DNA of 64,000 nt from the NCBI RefSeq assembly GCF_000003815.2, contig NC_049988.1:861679-925678 (forward strand), written 5' to 3'. This document shows positions 1 to 11,500 of this stretch, in pieces (the stretch's first letter is position 1; every line of letters begins with the position of its first letter). Under the pieces are notes generated by a model. The model ran no database searches. It was not told where the DNA came from and worked only from the letters and a program-made list of their open reading frames with translations. The translations under genes were made by a program, and so were the position numbers. Source of the stretch: Branchiostoma floridae (taxonomy: Eukaryota; Chordata; Leptocardii; Amphioxiformes; Branchiostomatidae).

Positions 1-2
1 TT

Positions 3-1028
3 TTAGTTGTTGGTGGAAGGAAGAGAGAAGCCACTGGATGGAAGCCCGTCCTTGAGATGAGATGTTATGATCTCTCGATAAAAAGGGAGGCCGTGAGGAC
101 CAGAAAGTCCTTCCTGTCGTCTAACAGGACAGACGTTGTCACAAGTAACACTACTCCAGTTGTGTCACATTGCACGATATCAACCCTGCCCTCCCCCGTA
201 CAGATGATGGGTGTAGTGGTCCATGAGCATCACATCTACATCACGGGCGGGAAGATCAAACGAAAATCTCTCAGTCAAGTTCTGAGGTACAACCTGTTCG
301 CTTCCACGTGGGAAACCCTAGCGCCAATGCAGCAGCCCAGACGGGCGCATGGGTGTGGAGTTGTGGAAGGACAGGTGTATGTTCTAGGGGGCAGAGCAGG
401 TCCAATCATTGTTGATACAGTTGAACGTTATCACCCAAGCAAGAACGAGTGGCAGTGGTGCGCCCCACTTCCCCAGCCAGTTCGAGTCCCCAGTGTTGCC
501 TCCCTTCATGGAAAGTTGTACGCCATCTGTGGCAGCCTGGGTGCCCATCACCCGTGTCCTTATATCCAAATCTACACCCCTTCTACTGACTCATGGACTC
601 TCCTGACCTCCCTCAGACTGGATCACATTGCTGCACCTGCCGTGGTTCTGGACGACACCATCTATATTCTGGGAGGAGAACTCAGCAAACAGGTCACAGT
701 CTTCAAACCGAAGGATGGATCGATCTCGTCTGCTGCAGATATGAACTTTAAACGTGCTGACCATGCCGCGGTACTGATAGACAATAAGATTTATGTGATG
801 GGGGGTATGCAGGACCCCGGGGCCCGACTCATGGGTGCGGTGGCGCATGACAGTATCCACTGTTACAATCCCTTAGGTGACGTCACGTCCGGAGAATGCT
901 GGACCGAGATAGGGAAAATGCCGGAAGCCATAGCCATGCATGGAGCTGTGGCTGTGTACGAAGGTTATTTACAAGGTGGAAGTGATGTCACTAACTGTAA
1001 CAGAGAGGTCTTTGGAGATGAACCTTAG
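3..1028 (+). CDS. Kelch-repeat protein, C-terminal exon (5' truncated by window edge)
   Basis: An open frame runs from the window edge to TAG at 1026-1028, so the start lies upstream; the internal ATG at 57 is not a believable start because the frame before it already reads LVVGGRK, the first Kelch strand. At least six Kelch blades are visible by their double-glycine signatures (VVGG, ITGG near 240, VLGG near 385, ICGS near 530, ILGG near 670, VMGG near 800, and a degenerate LQGG near 970), each followed by the usual Y..W pattern (TWETL, EWQWC, SWTLL). A beta-propeller that starts at the beginning of a terminal exon is typical of BTB-BACK-Kelch adaptors of cullin-3 ubiquitin ligases, but the BTB and BACK parts are outside the window, so the subfamily is not assigned. 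An AATAAA at 2387 could end its 3' UTR. Confidence 0.85.
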   Translation, partial: LVVGGRKREATGWKPVLEMRCYDLSIKREAVRTRKSFLSSNRTDVVTSNTTPVVSHCTISTLPSPVQMMGVVVHEHHIYITGGKIKRKSLSQVLRYNLFASTWETLAPMQQPRRAHGCGVVEGQVYVLGGRAGPIIVDTVERYHPSKNEWQWCAPLPQPVRVPSVASLHGKLYAICGSLGAHHPCPYIQIYTPSTDSWTLLTSLRLDHIAAPAVVLDDTIYILGGELSKQVTVFKPKDGSISSAADMNFKRADHAAVLIDNKIYVMGGMQDPGARLMGAVAHDSIHCYNPLGDVTSGECWTEIGKMPEAIAMHGAVAVYEGYLQGGSDVTNCNREVFGDEP

Positions 1029-3445
1029 GACTATGTTTTCGGTTTTGCGTTGTACGGATGTTTTCAGTATTGCGTAGTACTGTCCATCCTCCTATGCAGG
1101 GACATCCAACAGCGAAACCGCCTGTCTGGATGTACCCTGCTTTCTCAACTGTCACCCTTAGTTCCTGACCACCCTGCTTAATGAATATTAATGAGCTTAC
1201 CCTTTAATATACGAGACCCCTTTTGAAAACTGAAAGACCTATTCTGTGATTGGCTGGCAGCTGGTTTTGGGGGACGTCCACGGGAACTAAGAGTGACAGT
1301 TGAGAAAGCAGAGTACATCCAGACAGGCGGTCTCCCTTGGATGTCCCTGCGTAAGAGGATGGTTGTACGGATGTCTTCGGTATTGCGTGGTGATGTCATT
1401 CACTTTGACAAAGAGATGATTGAAGATGAAAACGTTACCAAAACCCTTCAAAAGTAAGGCAAGAAATTTACAAAAACGCTCTAAACATTTCCGCAGTAAT
1501 TTTTTTTCGAGAAGTGGATACCGGGTATCTGGTTTGGCTCTGCTCCAATGTTGTAGGCACACAGGAAGTGATGACTAATAACAACACCCACTCACCCGGG
1601 TGTTCGCAACAATCATTTGCAGTGAAGAGAGTCTTTCATATGGCTTTACAGCTGGTATGTCACTTGTTTATCCAAAGTCGATATGATATTTTGCGTGCAT
1701 GGATCATTGGTATGTTTTGCTGTGTCTGTTAATTTTAGTACCTGCCAAATGTATGTTTTGCTGTGTCTGTTAATTTTAGTACCTGCCAAATTTGAATACA
1801 CTGTCAGTAGATCGAAGATGACCCCAAAGGTCATATTTATCAGTGTTGAAGGAAATAGAGGTCAAGAGTTGGTACAAATAGTCATTAACTACGCTTCACA
1901 AAGAGGTTTTTGACACGCGGCTGGCGGACGAAACCTGACAATTTTGGAAGCCTGACAAAAACGTCCAAAAGACATCAAAACAGACCGGAGCCCAACCTCT
2001 ACTTGGAGACTTGTCATCAATAAGATATGACAGAGTCTCCATGGAGGAGACTACTAATTCATGAGGAGGCCTTTTTCGTCTATCTTCTTATATTTAAAAA
2101 TAATCACAATCATATTCCCCAGCTTTTCCACATTTACGGACGAACAGACAGTGCTTTCCTCTTCAAATGACAAAACCCAGAAATTGTAGAAAAAGTGGGA
2201 CTGTTCCTTTTCCTCTGCTTCCGAAAAAAGAAGTCAAACTCAAGCTATCTAAAGTAGATATAGTCAACACTAGTATTCCAGTAGTCCCTTTGTATAATAA
2301 TATTTATCACAGTGCATTGTTACATTTATATTCCCTATCTTGTTAGTACCATGTACTTGGAATTAGCCTATGGGCATGGACTTGCAAATAAACTTTCTTA
2401 TATTGTCTGAGTTGTGTTAAGTCCTGATGTAGCCCTTAGCTTTTTTTAAATACAGAGATAGCGGGACGGATGGGAATATTAGGGACATTAAGATAAAGTT
2501 TACAAAACCTGTAGATATATCAGGAAGTAGGAGGTCTCCGAAATATTGTTGATATATGCAAATGTTTGCAAATTTATGCTAAATTTATGCTAGATTTTCA
2601 TTGAAGAGCTCATCAAGAAAGGGTGATGAAACTTCTTATTTCTTGTCTCCAGTCATATAGAAAAATGTCTATCAGGCGGTTCTATTTTTTAAAACTTCAT
2701 TTGTAAACTTTCTTCATTAATTATGCAATTAAGATTTGGTTGCATGAATCATCACTCAAGGGGTAATCATAACTCAATCACATACCAAGTATTATGACAA
2801 TCCGTCGACCCTTTCCTGAATTATTCTCTTTCAAAGTCAAGGACAAAATCGGCCCTGCATTTCAAAACAAGTCGCTAGAGGGCCCACACCTACATCACTT
2901 AATCCCAGTTCTAACACCTGTCAACCACTAAAAAAATCATTAACCTGGCATTTGCAGAAAATTTGACCTCCAACAGGTGGATCCGACAAGGAATCCGAAA
3001 CATACACATGTATCCGAACGTCGGACACAGCTATATACGACAAAATCCGAAAAAAATGGTTTTCAACAGATACGTTAAAAACTTAATATGTTAACTTAGT
3101 AATACTATACATTTGCCATGGATTACGAACTCTTTAGAATCTTTGACATATTCCAACCCAGACTATGTTTACATTTGCCACAAATACGTACAGATCCGAT
3201 CCAACACACGAACTTTGATGAAATAGTTTATCATTCATACAAAATCTTACACATACACAGTTTCACGACACCCCATACATAATATGATAGGAAGTTTGAA
3301 AAATTCTTTCCAGCACGTATGTCACATCTTTGAGTGATACAATGACAGGGATTTTGTTGTGTTTTATGACAACATGAACAGTCAAGAGTCACCCTGGACG
3401 TACACTCGGCTGCCATACAGCCCAAGTCTACAATGATACATTTGA
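1029..3445. other. 3' UTR and intergenic region between Kelch and LRR genes
   Basis: No coding exon recognised. It holds an inverted-repeat element (separate entry), a 41-bp direct duplication at about 1712-1795 starting ATGTTTTGCTGTG, and a possible poly(A) signal at 2387. The rest is AT-rich and featureless by eye. Confidence 0.5.
1099..1350. repeat. Foldback/MITE-like inverted repeat
   Basis: Arms at 1099-1165 and 1282-1350 are imperfect reverse complements of each other over about 68 bp (GGGACATCCAA at the outer edge, CTTAGTTCC at the inner edge). A word outside the left arm, TGTACGGATGT at about 1054, reappears directly outside the right arm at about 1364, consistent with duplicated flanks. 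There is no open frame inside. Confidence 0.7.
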
Positions 3446-6400
3446 TTACTCTTCTAACAGCTTGATTTTTAAAGACATCTTTATATGTCCCTTTGATATG
3501 TAAACCCCAGTGGTCAAAACGTGCTCTACTCTTTTCCACGCCATTCCCAAAGTACCAACTCTGCTTCCAGTTGAGCCATCATATAGCAAAACGTTCCGAG
3601 TGTTGCGTACTTGGCCCTCAAGCCTGTGGACGGCGTCATGTACTTGTTGCGCCGCCATGCGGAAGGAGGCCGCCCTACACGTGATGGGCCACAAGCGGAC
3701 AGACCGCAGTTGTGTCATGTTGACAAACGCCTTTGTCAGTGAGGAGAGACTGAGCGCCAGCTCATTGTCCTTCAAGTTGAGACTCTGTAGCTCCTGCAAG
3801 TGACCCAGCCTTTTAGCCATGGCTCTTCCTCCCACATTTGTTATCGAGTTGTTAGCGATATATAATCTCATGAGAGCCTTTAGGTGAGGAAAGGCCTCTG
3901 ACATGGCCTCCACCCCGTCATCTCCGATCTTGTTCGAGCTGAGAAATATGATTGTCACTGTACGCAGCAGAGGAAGCTGTCCGGCTATCGTGGCTGCTGC
4001 TTTCCCAGAAAGTCCGCAGTTTTGAAGGAAAAGCCCCTTCAGTCCTTTCAGGTATGGGAAAAGGTTGACCAACGCCTCAGCATCATTGTTAGACAGAGTA
4101 CGTTCTGACAACGATATGTACCTGTTGTCGCTGCTTTGGGAAGATTGTGTGATATTTGGCAGTGCATTCAATGCACCAAGCATGGAGGAGAAGAATTCCA
4201 TGTATGTGGAGAAGCCGTGTGACTCCATGTACTTACTTTCGGTTCCATCCACTATGCAGGAGGTTACAGCATCTAACATGGTGTGAGGGAGGGCGGTTTT
4301 GTGCTCCCAGTACAGACACACCCAGGGCCAGAAGAACCGGTCTTCCAGTAGGGCTATCACAACCTCATTTTCAGAATAGCGCTCTTCCAAACCCATGGCG
4401 GCATCACTGTCCTGTTGGAAATACTCTCTGATGTAGAGTGTCCACTCAGTTCTCCAATCTGCAAAATGTTGAAAAACATTTTACCACCTTGAAAAACTAA
4501 GTTTGACAACATGTAAAGGAGGTGGTGTAACAGAATAGCTGAAGAATTGAGAGTCAGGTGTGGTTTGGCTCGTGTCCAATGTTGAGAGCTACACGGTAGT
4601 TGCTTAGACAGAATTGAAGCAAGTGTTTTGTTGAAATGGACCTGTTTGAATCACATCGTTTAGTTTATTGTGATAGTAGAAATAGCAGAAATAAATAGAG
4701 CGTACGTTGTTACAACATACAGATTCAGCTGTTTAGCCAATGAGATTGAGGAATTTTTAGACGTCAGGAACGATCTAATACCTGATGTCTCGGAAGTAGC
4801 TGGTGACGTCACAGCCAGGTGTGCACACGATGTTGTGTAGACGGTTGAAAGTGTTGTATGGTTCAGCTAGGAACGAGAAAAAAAAAACATTTTAGAGACA
4901 TAAACAATTAACAATTTCATTGCGATATCACAAATCACATTCAGTAAATTTTCAGTAATTCTGTCACTCATTTCTGTGTTCTATTGTACCGTAACCTTGG
5001 GTGAATGAACTTTATTGCGCGACATTTGTACATGGTACAATTGTAAGGCAACAGTAATAAGTCAATTAATACAATCATACTCGTCTAAGGCAGTATATAA
5101 CTACATACATGTATAGTTCAGGAATGTGAACATAAATGGCGTATTGACATTGTGTAATACACAAGTTAAACAAGTCGGCCTGTTACTGTACAATAGATTC
5201 TCTCTTTTTAGAGCATTACATATGTATTGGCATAAATACGAAGATATGCAGTCTGGATATGGCATAGGTAGATTGAAAGTACATGTCTTTGGTAAAGGTG
5301 TGCTAGATTTACATGTGATCATATCCATTAATTTTTGTCCATCTACGCTATATGTAGGGCATGTCATTAGAAAATGATGCTCATCTTCAACACCATCTTA
5401 CATGAAGGACATCGCCTCAGGTTGGCTGGTACATTACGGTACCGACCTTTTTCTATTTCCAAACAGTGAACTGGTTCTGTTGATGAGTATGTAAAAAACA
5501 TACCACCGGGCTTTCGTTGTGGTGGAATCTCAGTCTGCTGTGCTGGTTGAAGATGACGGCCACCACTGTTGCAGCAGTCACGGCAATGATGACACCAACA
5601 CAGACAGCCAACACGCACCCTGGACGGGACCTGCAGAACTCACGGCAGTTCTGACTGCACCTCTGGTCAGCGCCATCTGTCGAGAAACAAACAAGTTGCA
5701 ATGTAAGAGAAGAACAGTGTGGAATGTTACCCTCTTGTTTATCTATTTCAACCTCTAAAACTGGTGTAGTATGTGCGTTTGTCATTCATTATGCAAATAT
5801 GGTCCTCATTTGCATAAATCATATTAGTTGATCGTCTCCACCCAAATAACAGACGCACATCTCTTAACAAAGGCTGTAACAGCGTTTTCTGATAACTTAT
5901 GCAAACAAGCATAAGTAATGTGCAATGATGTTCACCAGTTCACTTGCAAAGGCCACAAGTAAGAAATTTCCGTCATTTACCACAATGGGAGTATAGCATT
6001 TACTCATTAATCATACAAATTAGGTCTATTTGCATAATGTATATCTATCAATTTTCAATGTTGCAAGGGTCCTATGATAGAGCAGTGCGGGATTAGGCAA
6101 TTTTCTCGTTAACTATGGAAATTGGATTACGATTTGTATATGCCTGTTACTCACCCCTGCTGTCTTCCCTGACTCGGTGTCTCATGCACACTGCATCTTG
6201 TGCTGCCACAAACTCAGCATCCAAATCTGCATACACGTTATCTGGTGTTGGCTGGCCCAGCTGGTTATCGTCCATTTTGTAGAAAGGCTGTTGTTCGTTT
6301 TCCCCATCAGCTGAGGCAGCTTTCATCTCGTAAAAAGGCTGTTCTTCTTCCACTTTGTCTTTGGCAGCGGTGACGTCCATCTTGTAAAATGGCTGTTCTT

Positions 6401-6994
6401 GTTCTTCATCAGCAGGGGAGATGTCCATCTCATAGAATGGCTGAGCTGAGGCATTTTGGATCGCGTCTTGTACTGCCAGGAAGTCTGGGTCTAAATCGGC
6501 ATAGACGTGCATGGATAAGTTGGAATTTTCCTCATCGTTCTCGTGATGTCTACCATTGTCGTGATGCCTGGCAGTGTGTTCTTCATCGTTCTCGTAATGC
6601 CTGGCAGTGTGTTCTTCATCGTTCTCGTAATGTCCATGATTTTTATCGTACTGGAAATATTTGTGTTCTTCATCGTTCTCATAATGTCCGTGATTTTTAT
6701 CGTACAGGAAATATTTGTGTTCTTCATAATTCTTGGGATGTCCGTGATTTGCATCGCTCTCTCCGTTTTCAGCGTTCTGCAATTTTGGCTCCTCCCCATA
6801 TTCTCTAACAGGCTTCAAAAGTGCTTCTGGGTCTTCCATTGCACGCAGTGCCTGTCTCTGCCAGTCGAGGATCCGCTTGGTAGACCAGAACCTCTGTCCC
6901 ACCCGCCTGACGTAGAGCGGGTCCGGCGGGCGGCAGGGCACATCGGCCGGCTGAGGTGGTGGCTCCTTCGGTCGAACAGCAGCAGGTGGAAATA
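3446..6994 (-). CDS. Predicted single-pass membrane protein with Tyr-motif tail and leucine-rich repeats (4 exons, 5' end missing)
   Basis: Exons on the minus strand are 6994-6155, 5676-5504, 4866-4782 and 4458-3446 (stop 3448-3446). Each has a good AG/GT border and the phases agree throughout, giving about 702 residues. Residues 1-280 are acidic and disordered. They contain tandem HYENDEEH-type repeats, two VYADLD motifs and five PFYEM/PFYKM motifs, which look like phosphotyrosine docking sites (YEND fits the Grb2-type pYxN pattern). Residues ~300-322 form one hydrophobic membrane helix after a Cys-rich stretch. Residues ~480-616 form several 28-residue RI/NLR-style LRRs (LFLQNCGLSG, LSSNKIGDDG, LYIANNSI, LNLKDNELA). 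A cytoplasmic N-tail before one TM segment suggests type II topology, as in many amphioxus lectin-like receptors. RI-type LRRs are usually intracellular, so a fusion of two neighbouring genes remains possible. More 5' exons may lie at or beyond the gap at 7282-7381. Confidence 0.58.
6155..6994 (-). CDS. Tyrosine-motif repeat exon of the LRR membrane protein
   Basis: This 840-nt exon encodes a proline-rich start (KEPPPQPAD), a short basic segment, then repeats: three to four units around HYENDEEHK/HGHYENDEE, two VYADLD units and five QPFYEMD/QPFYKMD units. Every repeat centres on a tyrosine in an acidic context. The spacing looks like recent internal duplication of 30-60 nt units. Acceptor at 6995-6996 and donor GTGAGT after 6155. 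Confidence 0.65.
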
Positions 6995-7281
6995 CTGTAT
7001 AGAAATGAGGAATTAAATAGAAATTGGGAACATGTACACAATCACGACTTCGAGACATTTGGGGGACACCTTTGTCGAAAGTGTTCACCACAATGCATAG
7101 ATTATGTAAATGTAGACGGTATTTGCATAATTTATGATAGGATTTATGCATAAAAGTTTGCCAAATTTGAAACGAGAAGACGTCTCCAGGAGAATATATG
7201 TATTTTTGCTTAAGAAAACCGATTTGAATAAAATAAATTATGTTAATTACAGTGTAAGTTGCATGATCAATTAGAAAAACA

Positions 7282-7381
7282 NNNNNNNNNNNNNNNNNNN
7301 NNNNNNNNNNNNNNNNNNNNNNNNNNNNNNNNNNNNNNNNNNNNNNNNNNNNNNNNNNNNNNNNNNNNNNNNNNNNNNNNN
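7282..7381. other. Assembly gap (100 N)
   Basis: Exactly 100 Ns, the usual placeholder for a gap of unknown size. The 5' end of the minus-strand LRR gene may be hidden here. Confidence 0.99.
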
Positions 7382-8096
7382 ACAAGCATATATATTAAGC
7401 TTTAGAACAAAAGAATAGAGAAATTTTTCCCGCATCAGTCGGCCAAACGAAAAGTAACATTTGCTATTTAGTAATACATGTACATGAATAAGACCTTAAA
7501 GTCTTAAATAAAGGCATGATTATTTGGCGAAGAGATGGGTTCGTTGAACTCTAGTATTGTAAATAATATTGTTAGTAATAAATAGCTTTGTTTTCCTAGT
7601 ATTGATTAACTGGTCCCAGAGGTTTATAACACTTGTGTCTCAGAGCCTTGTTTGTAAATTGGGCACTGAAGTGAGTTGAATCAAGATCCATATTTGCAAA
7701 AAATTGCTAATTTCCTCAAACCTGGGTAAGAATGACACAGGAAAAAGACCGCAATGTAAATATCAGTCAGATGATAGCACTATAAATTGAAAATCTTGTG
7801 CAGAATTCACTCTAAAATGGTTGCATGATAAGCTATGCTACAACAGTCCCTCCCGCGATACTTATAGAACAGTCCCGCAATGAGGTCACGTGACTAGTGC
7901 CCGCCATTTTGAATTGTTATTGTTATTGTTAATGTATGGGGGTATCGGCGCCGTACATTTTGACCAAAAACAGGGACTTAAAATGATTGTAAAGCACGGA
8001 AACTCCGTACACATCAATGGGACACATTCTTGAACATGTTTTTGGTGGTAGGTGTCGGTGCCGTTGCGCCGCGGCCGATATTTTTGTGGATAAAGT

Positions 8097-8314
8097 GGGC
8101 ATTCGCTAAAAAGTCTTTTTTTCTGGGCGTTCGCTAAAAAGACCATTGAAAATCGTCAACTTTGATTTATGTCACTTCGGGTGGATGGATTGACTTGAAA
8201 CTCAGCATTAATGCTTGGGAGCACAACGTGGACATACTCCAAGCAAAAAAAATGAGATTCGTGCAGCGCGGACTTCTCTAGAGTGGGTGTTTGTGGGCAT
8301 TCGCTAAAAAGACT
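8097..8314 (+). promoter_or_regulatory. Three copies of a 19-20 bp motif upstream of the AKAP9 start
   Basis: GGGCRTTCGCTAAAAAGWC occurs at 8097-8115, 8125-8144 and 8295-8314, always on the plus strand, 160-380 bp before the start codon. The spacing is irregular, so this is not a simple tandem array. A shared control site or remnants of a short repeat are both possible. Confidence 0.4.
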
Positions 8315-8400
8315 ATGCGACCTTGTCCCACCCAACATCTGCTTGTAGATTCCATGAAAACGTCGATGCGAGACCACCATAGACGTGTCCTGAGGCGGGA

Positions 8401-8410
8401 CGCCATTTTG
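8401..8410 (+). promoter_or_regulatory. YY1-like element near the AKAP9 transcription start
   Basis: CGCCATTTTG, 64 bp before the start codon at 8474. GCCATTTTG downstream elements near the start site are typical of YY1-bound TATA-less promoters. The same word at ~7904 supports a real promoter region. No TATA box is seen. The transcription start is inferred. Confidence 0.4.
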
Positions 8411-8473
8411 TCTGTTTACTACAGTAAAAACGGTGTTCTGTTGGACTTGTAGGGCTGTGTTTTCTTTTACTCG

Positions 8474-8521
8474 ATGGATGAAGAGGAGCGCAAGAAGAAA
8501 TTGCAGACAGGGAAAGAGAAG
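8474..8521 (+). CDS. AKAP9: AKAP9/pericentrin exon 1 (48-nt start exon)
   Basis: ATG at 8474 with G at +4 opens 16 codons, MDEEERKKKLQTGKEK, then a GTATTC donor. The exon is too short for an ORF scan and was found by resemblance to the conserved AKAP9 start (MEDEERQKKLEAGKAK in human, from memory). Joining it in phase 0 to exon 2 at 10147 gives the family pattern K-LAxFRxRK. This sets the true start of the gene. Confidence 0.88.
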
Positions 8522-11500
8522 GTATTCTTTTCAATCGAACAGAGAGAGCTCCCATATTGCATTTGTGTGCATGTTGCCCATGCACATGCATGCAGACAAA
8601 TATTTGTCGGCAAAATTCCCTGACCAGGCTTAGCGCTCAGGTATAATTTTGATACAGTAGAGCTTGGGTCGTAGATGATATAGTCTCCAGTTTTATGCTG
8701 TTTAGTTGGGTTAAGCGTCGCATAGCACAACAGTAGGTGTTTGGCTCATAGCCCAGATGTTTTAGGTACGAGTCCCTAGATATGTTCCGACGTCGTGCCC
8801 TTGGGAAATTTTGTCGCTTGATCAAGTTGATGTAGTTTCGGTTGGGGACGCCCCCAGATAGGACGTTCAATGGTGGTCCCTTGTTTGAGGAGGGCCACAC
8901 CTTGAATGAATAACCCACCACAGTTATCGAAAGCAGTAGGTCAGAATGGTTCAATTAAAATAATAAATAGTCTTGTGTTCTTCATTGCTAGCTGCTAAGC
9001 AGGTGTGTTCCTGGTAAATTGCTCCTTGCGTACATGTACGTGTGAATTACCCTCGACACCTAGCATTAGCAAACTTCTGGGTGCGACAAAACTCAGGATT
9101 TCTTCCCTGGCATAGAGTTTCTAACCTTAGCCCATGTTAAAAGTGGTGAATCAGTGATCCACCTAAAATAAATGCCACTGCTCAAGAGGTCTGGAAAGAA
9201 GAATGGAGGACCCATGTTTACTATTGGGTTAACCAGGATGTGTGGTTGGGCCAAGTAGGCCAGATTAGCTACGGGCTGGGTTAATTTAGGGTTCCATCCT
9301 GTTGTGAGCGAATCAAATCTATGAGTCTGGTATTACTATTAGATACTTTAAATGTATTAAAGTTCGCAGGGATTTCATTTCACGGCAGCGGGAAAAAGGA
9401 CTTTTCGCGGTGATTTTAATTTCGCAGTAGCACCATGATTTGAAGTCTCTTACTGCCATTAAAAAAAACGTTCGCGGTGGTTTTAAGTTTGCGGTGAAAC
9501 AGCCGCCGCGAATATCAAACCACCCCAAAAGTTTCTGCATTTACAGTACTTTGTACCTGCTTTGGAAGTTTCAAAATTGATGGCTAAAATGCAAAAATAC
9601 GTAGCTACCCTGGTCACCAGACTTGATACCCAGGCCAAGAAAGGGGCAGCCCAAACCTCCCTCTGGCTAAAATCCCTGGAGCGTGTATTTAGATTGATGG
9701 GAAAACTGTCATGGGGCCCCGGATGAAACCAGTTAGAGAGCCATTTGTCGGTCCGGTGCCCAGGGTAAAACATAGTCTCCTTTGAAGCCTTTAATAATAA
9801 TAATGATACAACAATGTATTGATAATAATATGGTCTGGTAATATTATTGCAGCCAGTAGGTACCCAATTATAAGGATTGCTGTCATTTTTTTAGGGGGGA
9901 GGGGCACTTTTATTCGCAATTTTTAACATATGGGTCAAGTTCCAAATTCTTCCAATGAATTTTGAACTGTGTACTAGACTTTAAGTAAGTGTGCTCAAAA
10001 GTCATGATCATCTCAGACTAAGTTAGAGGGAATGTGGACCCTTCCTGTAACACAAAGTTGTTTCTGGGATTATTTACCTCGCCTGGAGAGAATGAATGAA
10101 ACGTGAGCTTTGCATTCGTCTGATGTGCTGTCTTGTTTTTACCCAGCTTGCTGCATTCCGGAGGAGAAAGGCAGCTAAAGATGATGACCCAAAGAAGAAG
10201 AAGAAGAGAAAGAAGAAGGAAGAGGCGGGTGCAGCAGGGGGAGGGGGGGCGTCCCCAGAAGACCTGTCTCAGTCTGAGTCCCTGGACATCAGCACGGCGA
10301 GTAACAGCAGCCTGGACCTAACGTATCACTCCTCCGAGTCCCTGTCTGCATATGATGTGAGTAACGTATTAGCCTAGAGCTGTGTACCTAAACAAATTTA
10401 AGGCACAGGTCGTGGGTTTAGGTACAGGTCAGGACCTGAACCTGTACCTGAACTAATTGTTAAAGTGAAAGTTAATCTTCAATAAGGATAGAAGCATGTT
10501 TGAACCAATAAAAACATGCTTCATTGTGGTAGACACATGATGCAACAAATTTTGGCTCAGAGACTGCTCATGGTCATTTCACGGTAATTTTATCTGTCAA
10601 AGTGGCCATCCTCTGACCTGTTATCCTGCCTGGCTTGTACTTATTAGATACAGGTCCAGTACCTGTACACCAGGATTCCGGTATTTTGGGCCTGTACCTA
10701 ATTGATTGTACTGGTACTGTATCGGTAAACTGGACCGGTACACAGCTCTATATCAGCCTAGCATAGTTTATATCACACCAATCATGTGACGTCATCATCA
10801 GAAGTCTGGGCCTTCAGTATAAAAGACAAAAACAGCTGACACTAGTAACAGTCAGGCCTGCAGATGTCAAGTCATGCTGCTTTCAGTTAGGGGTGGGTAC
10901 TGGTACAGAAAATTCAGGTACAGGGTACTACAGGTCAGCTTCAGGTCCAGAGGATCATGTCCCAGTCCTAGCCTGAACCTGGACCTAGTTGTCAGTGAAA
11001 ACTTGTGAATGGGCAATGCTCAAAACAATGGTCCATTTCGCTACAAAGGAATCTGTTTGATGGAGTATCAGCTTCCACCGACATTTAAAAATCCTATTTT
11101 CATGTAAACTACTCTAAATGCCTAGTGTTGTGATATCAGTAAAATCATCAATAAGAGACCCCCCCCCCCTCACACACACACACACATACTTCCATGTGTT
11201 TTAGTCTAGACTAGATTTGAATATTAAGCAGCTCAGTCCTTTTGAGTAATACAACACTGGACTTCCACCTCTTTGCATGGAGACCTGCACTGAACACACA
11301 TGTATGGCATCTATCTACTTACCTTATGGAATTTAAAGTAGCTACGAGAGTACTTCAAGTTCAAGTCTCCATCCAAGTTCCTCTCAAAGTCAAGACCATC
11401 AACTGGTCATACAACACGTAGTAGTAAGGTTGGTAGTAAAGGCTTGGTAGAAATGACTATATTTACACTACTTTATTTCTTTCTTGTTACCCAAACACAC

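Larger units (their letters stand above)
7382..8473. other. Upstream region of AKAP9/pericentrin gene
   Basis: No coding exon recognised. GC content rises from about 7860 to 8460. A symmetric E-box core GGTCACGTGACTAG sits near 7884 and a GCCATTTTG word near 7904. The region ends in the 5' UTR of the plus-strand gene that starts at 8474. Confidence 0.45.

Noticed and set aside
4782-4866. Alternative reading frame of the 85-nt exon (EPYNTFNRLHNIVCTPGCDV)
   Set aside because: It looks protein-like, but it would shift the LRR exon out of frame (TGA soon after the join); the phase 0 reading LNHTTLSTVYTTS fits both neighbours. Kept as a caution that the exon may belong to another transcript.
7154-7385. 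Extension of the LRR-gene ORF to 7385
   Set aside because: The frame upstream of 6994 includes intronic sequence and the N gap; the acceptor at 6995-6996 gives a better exon start.
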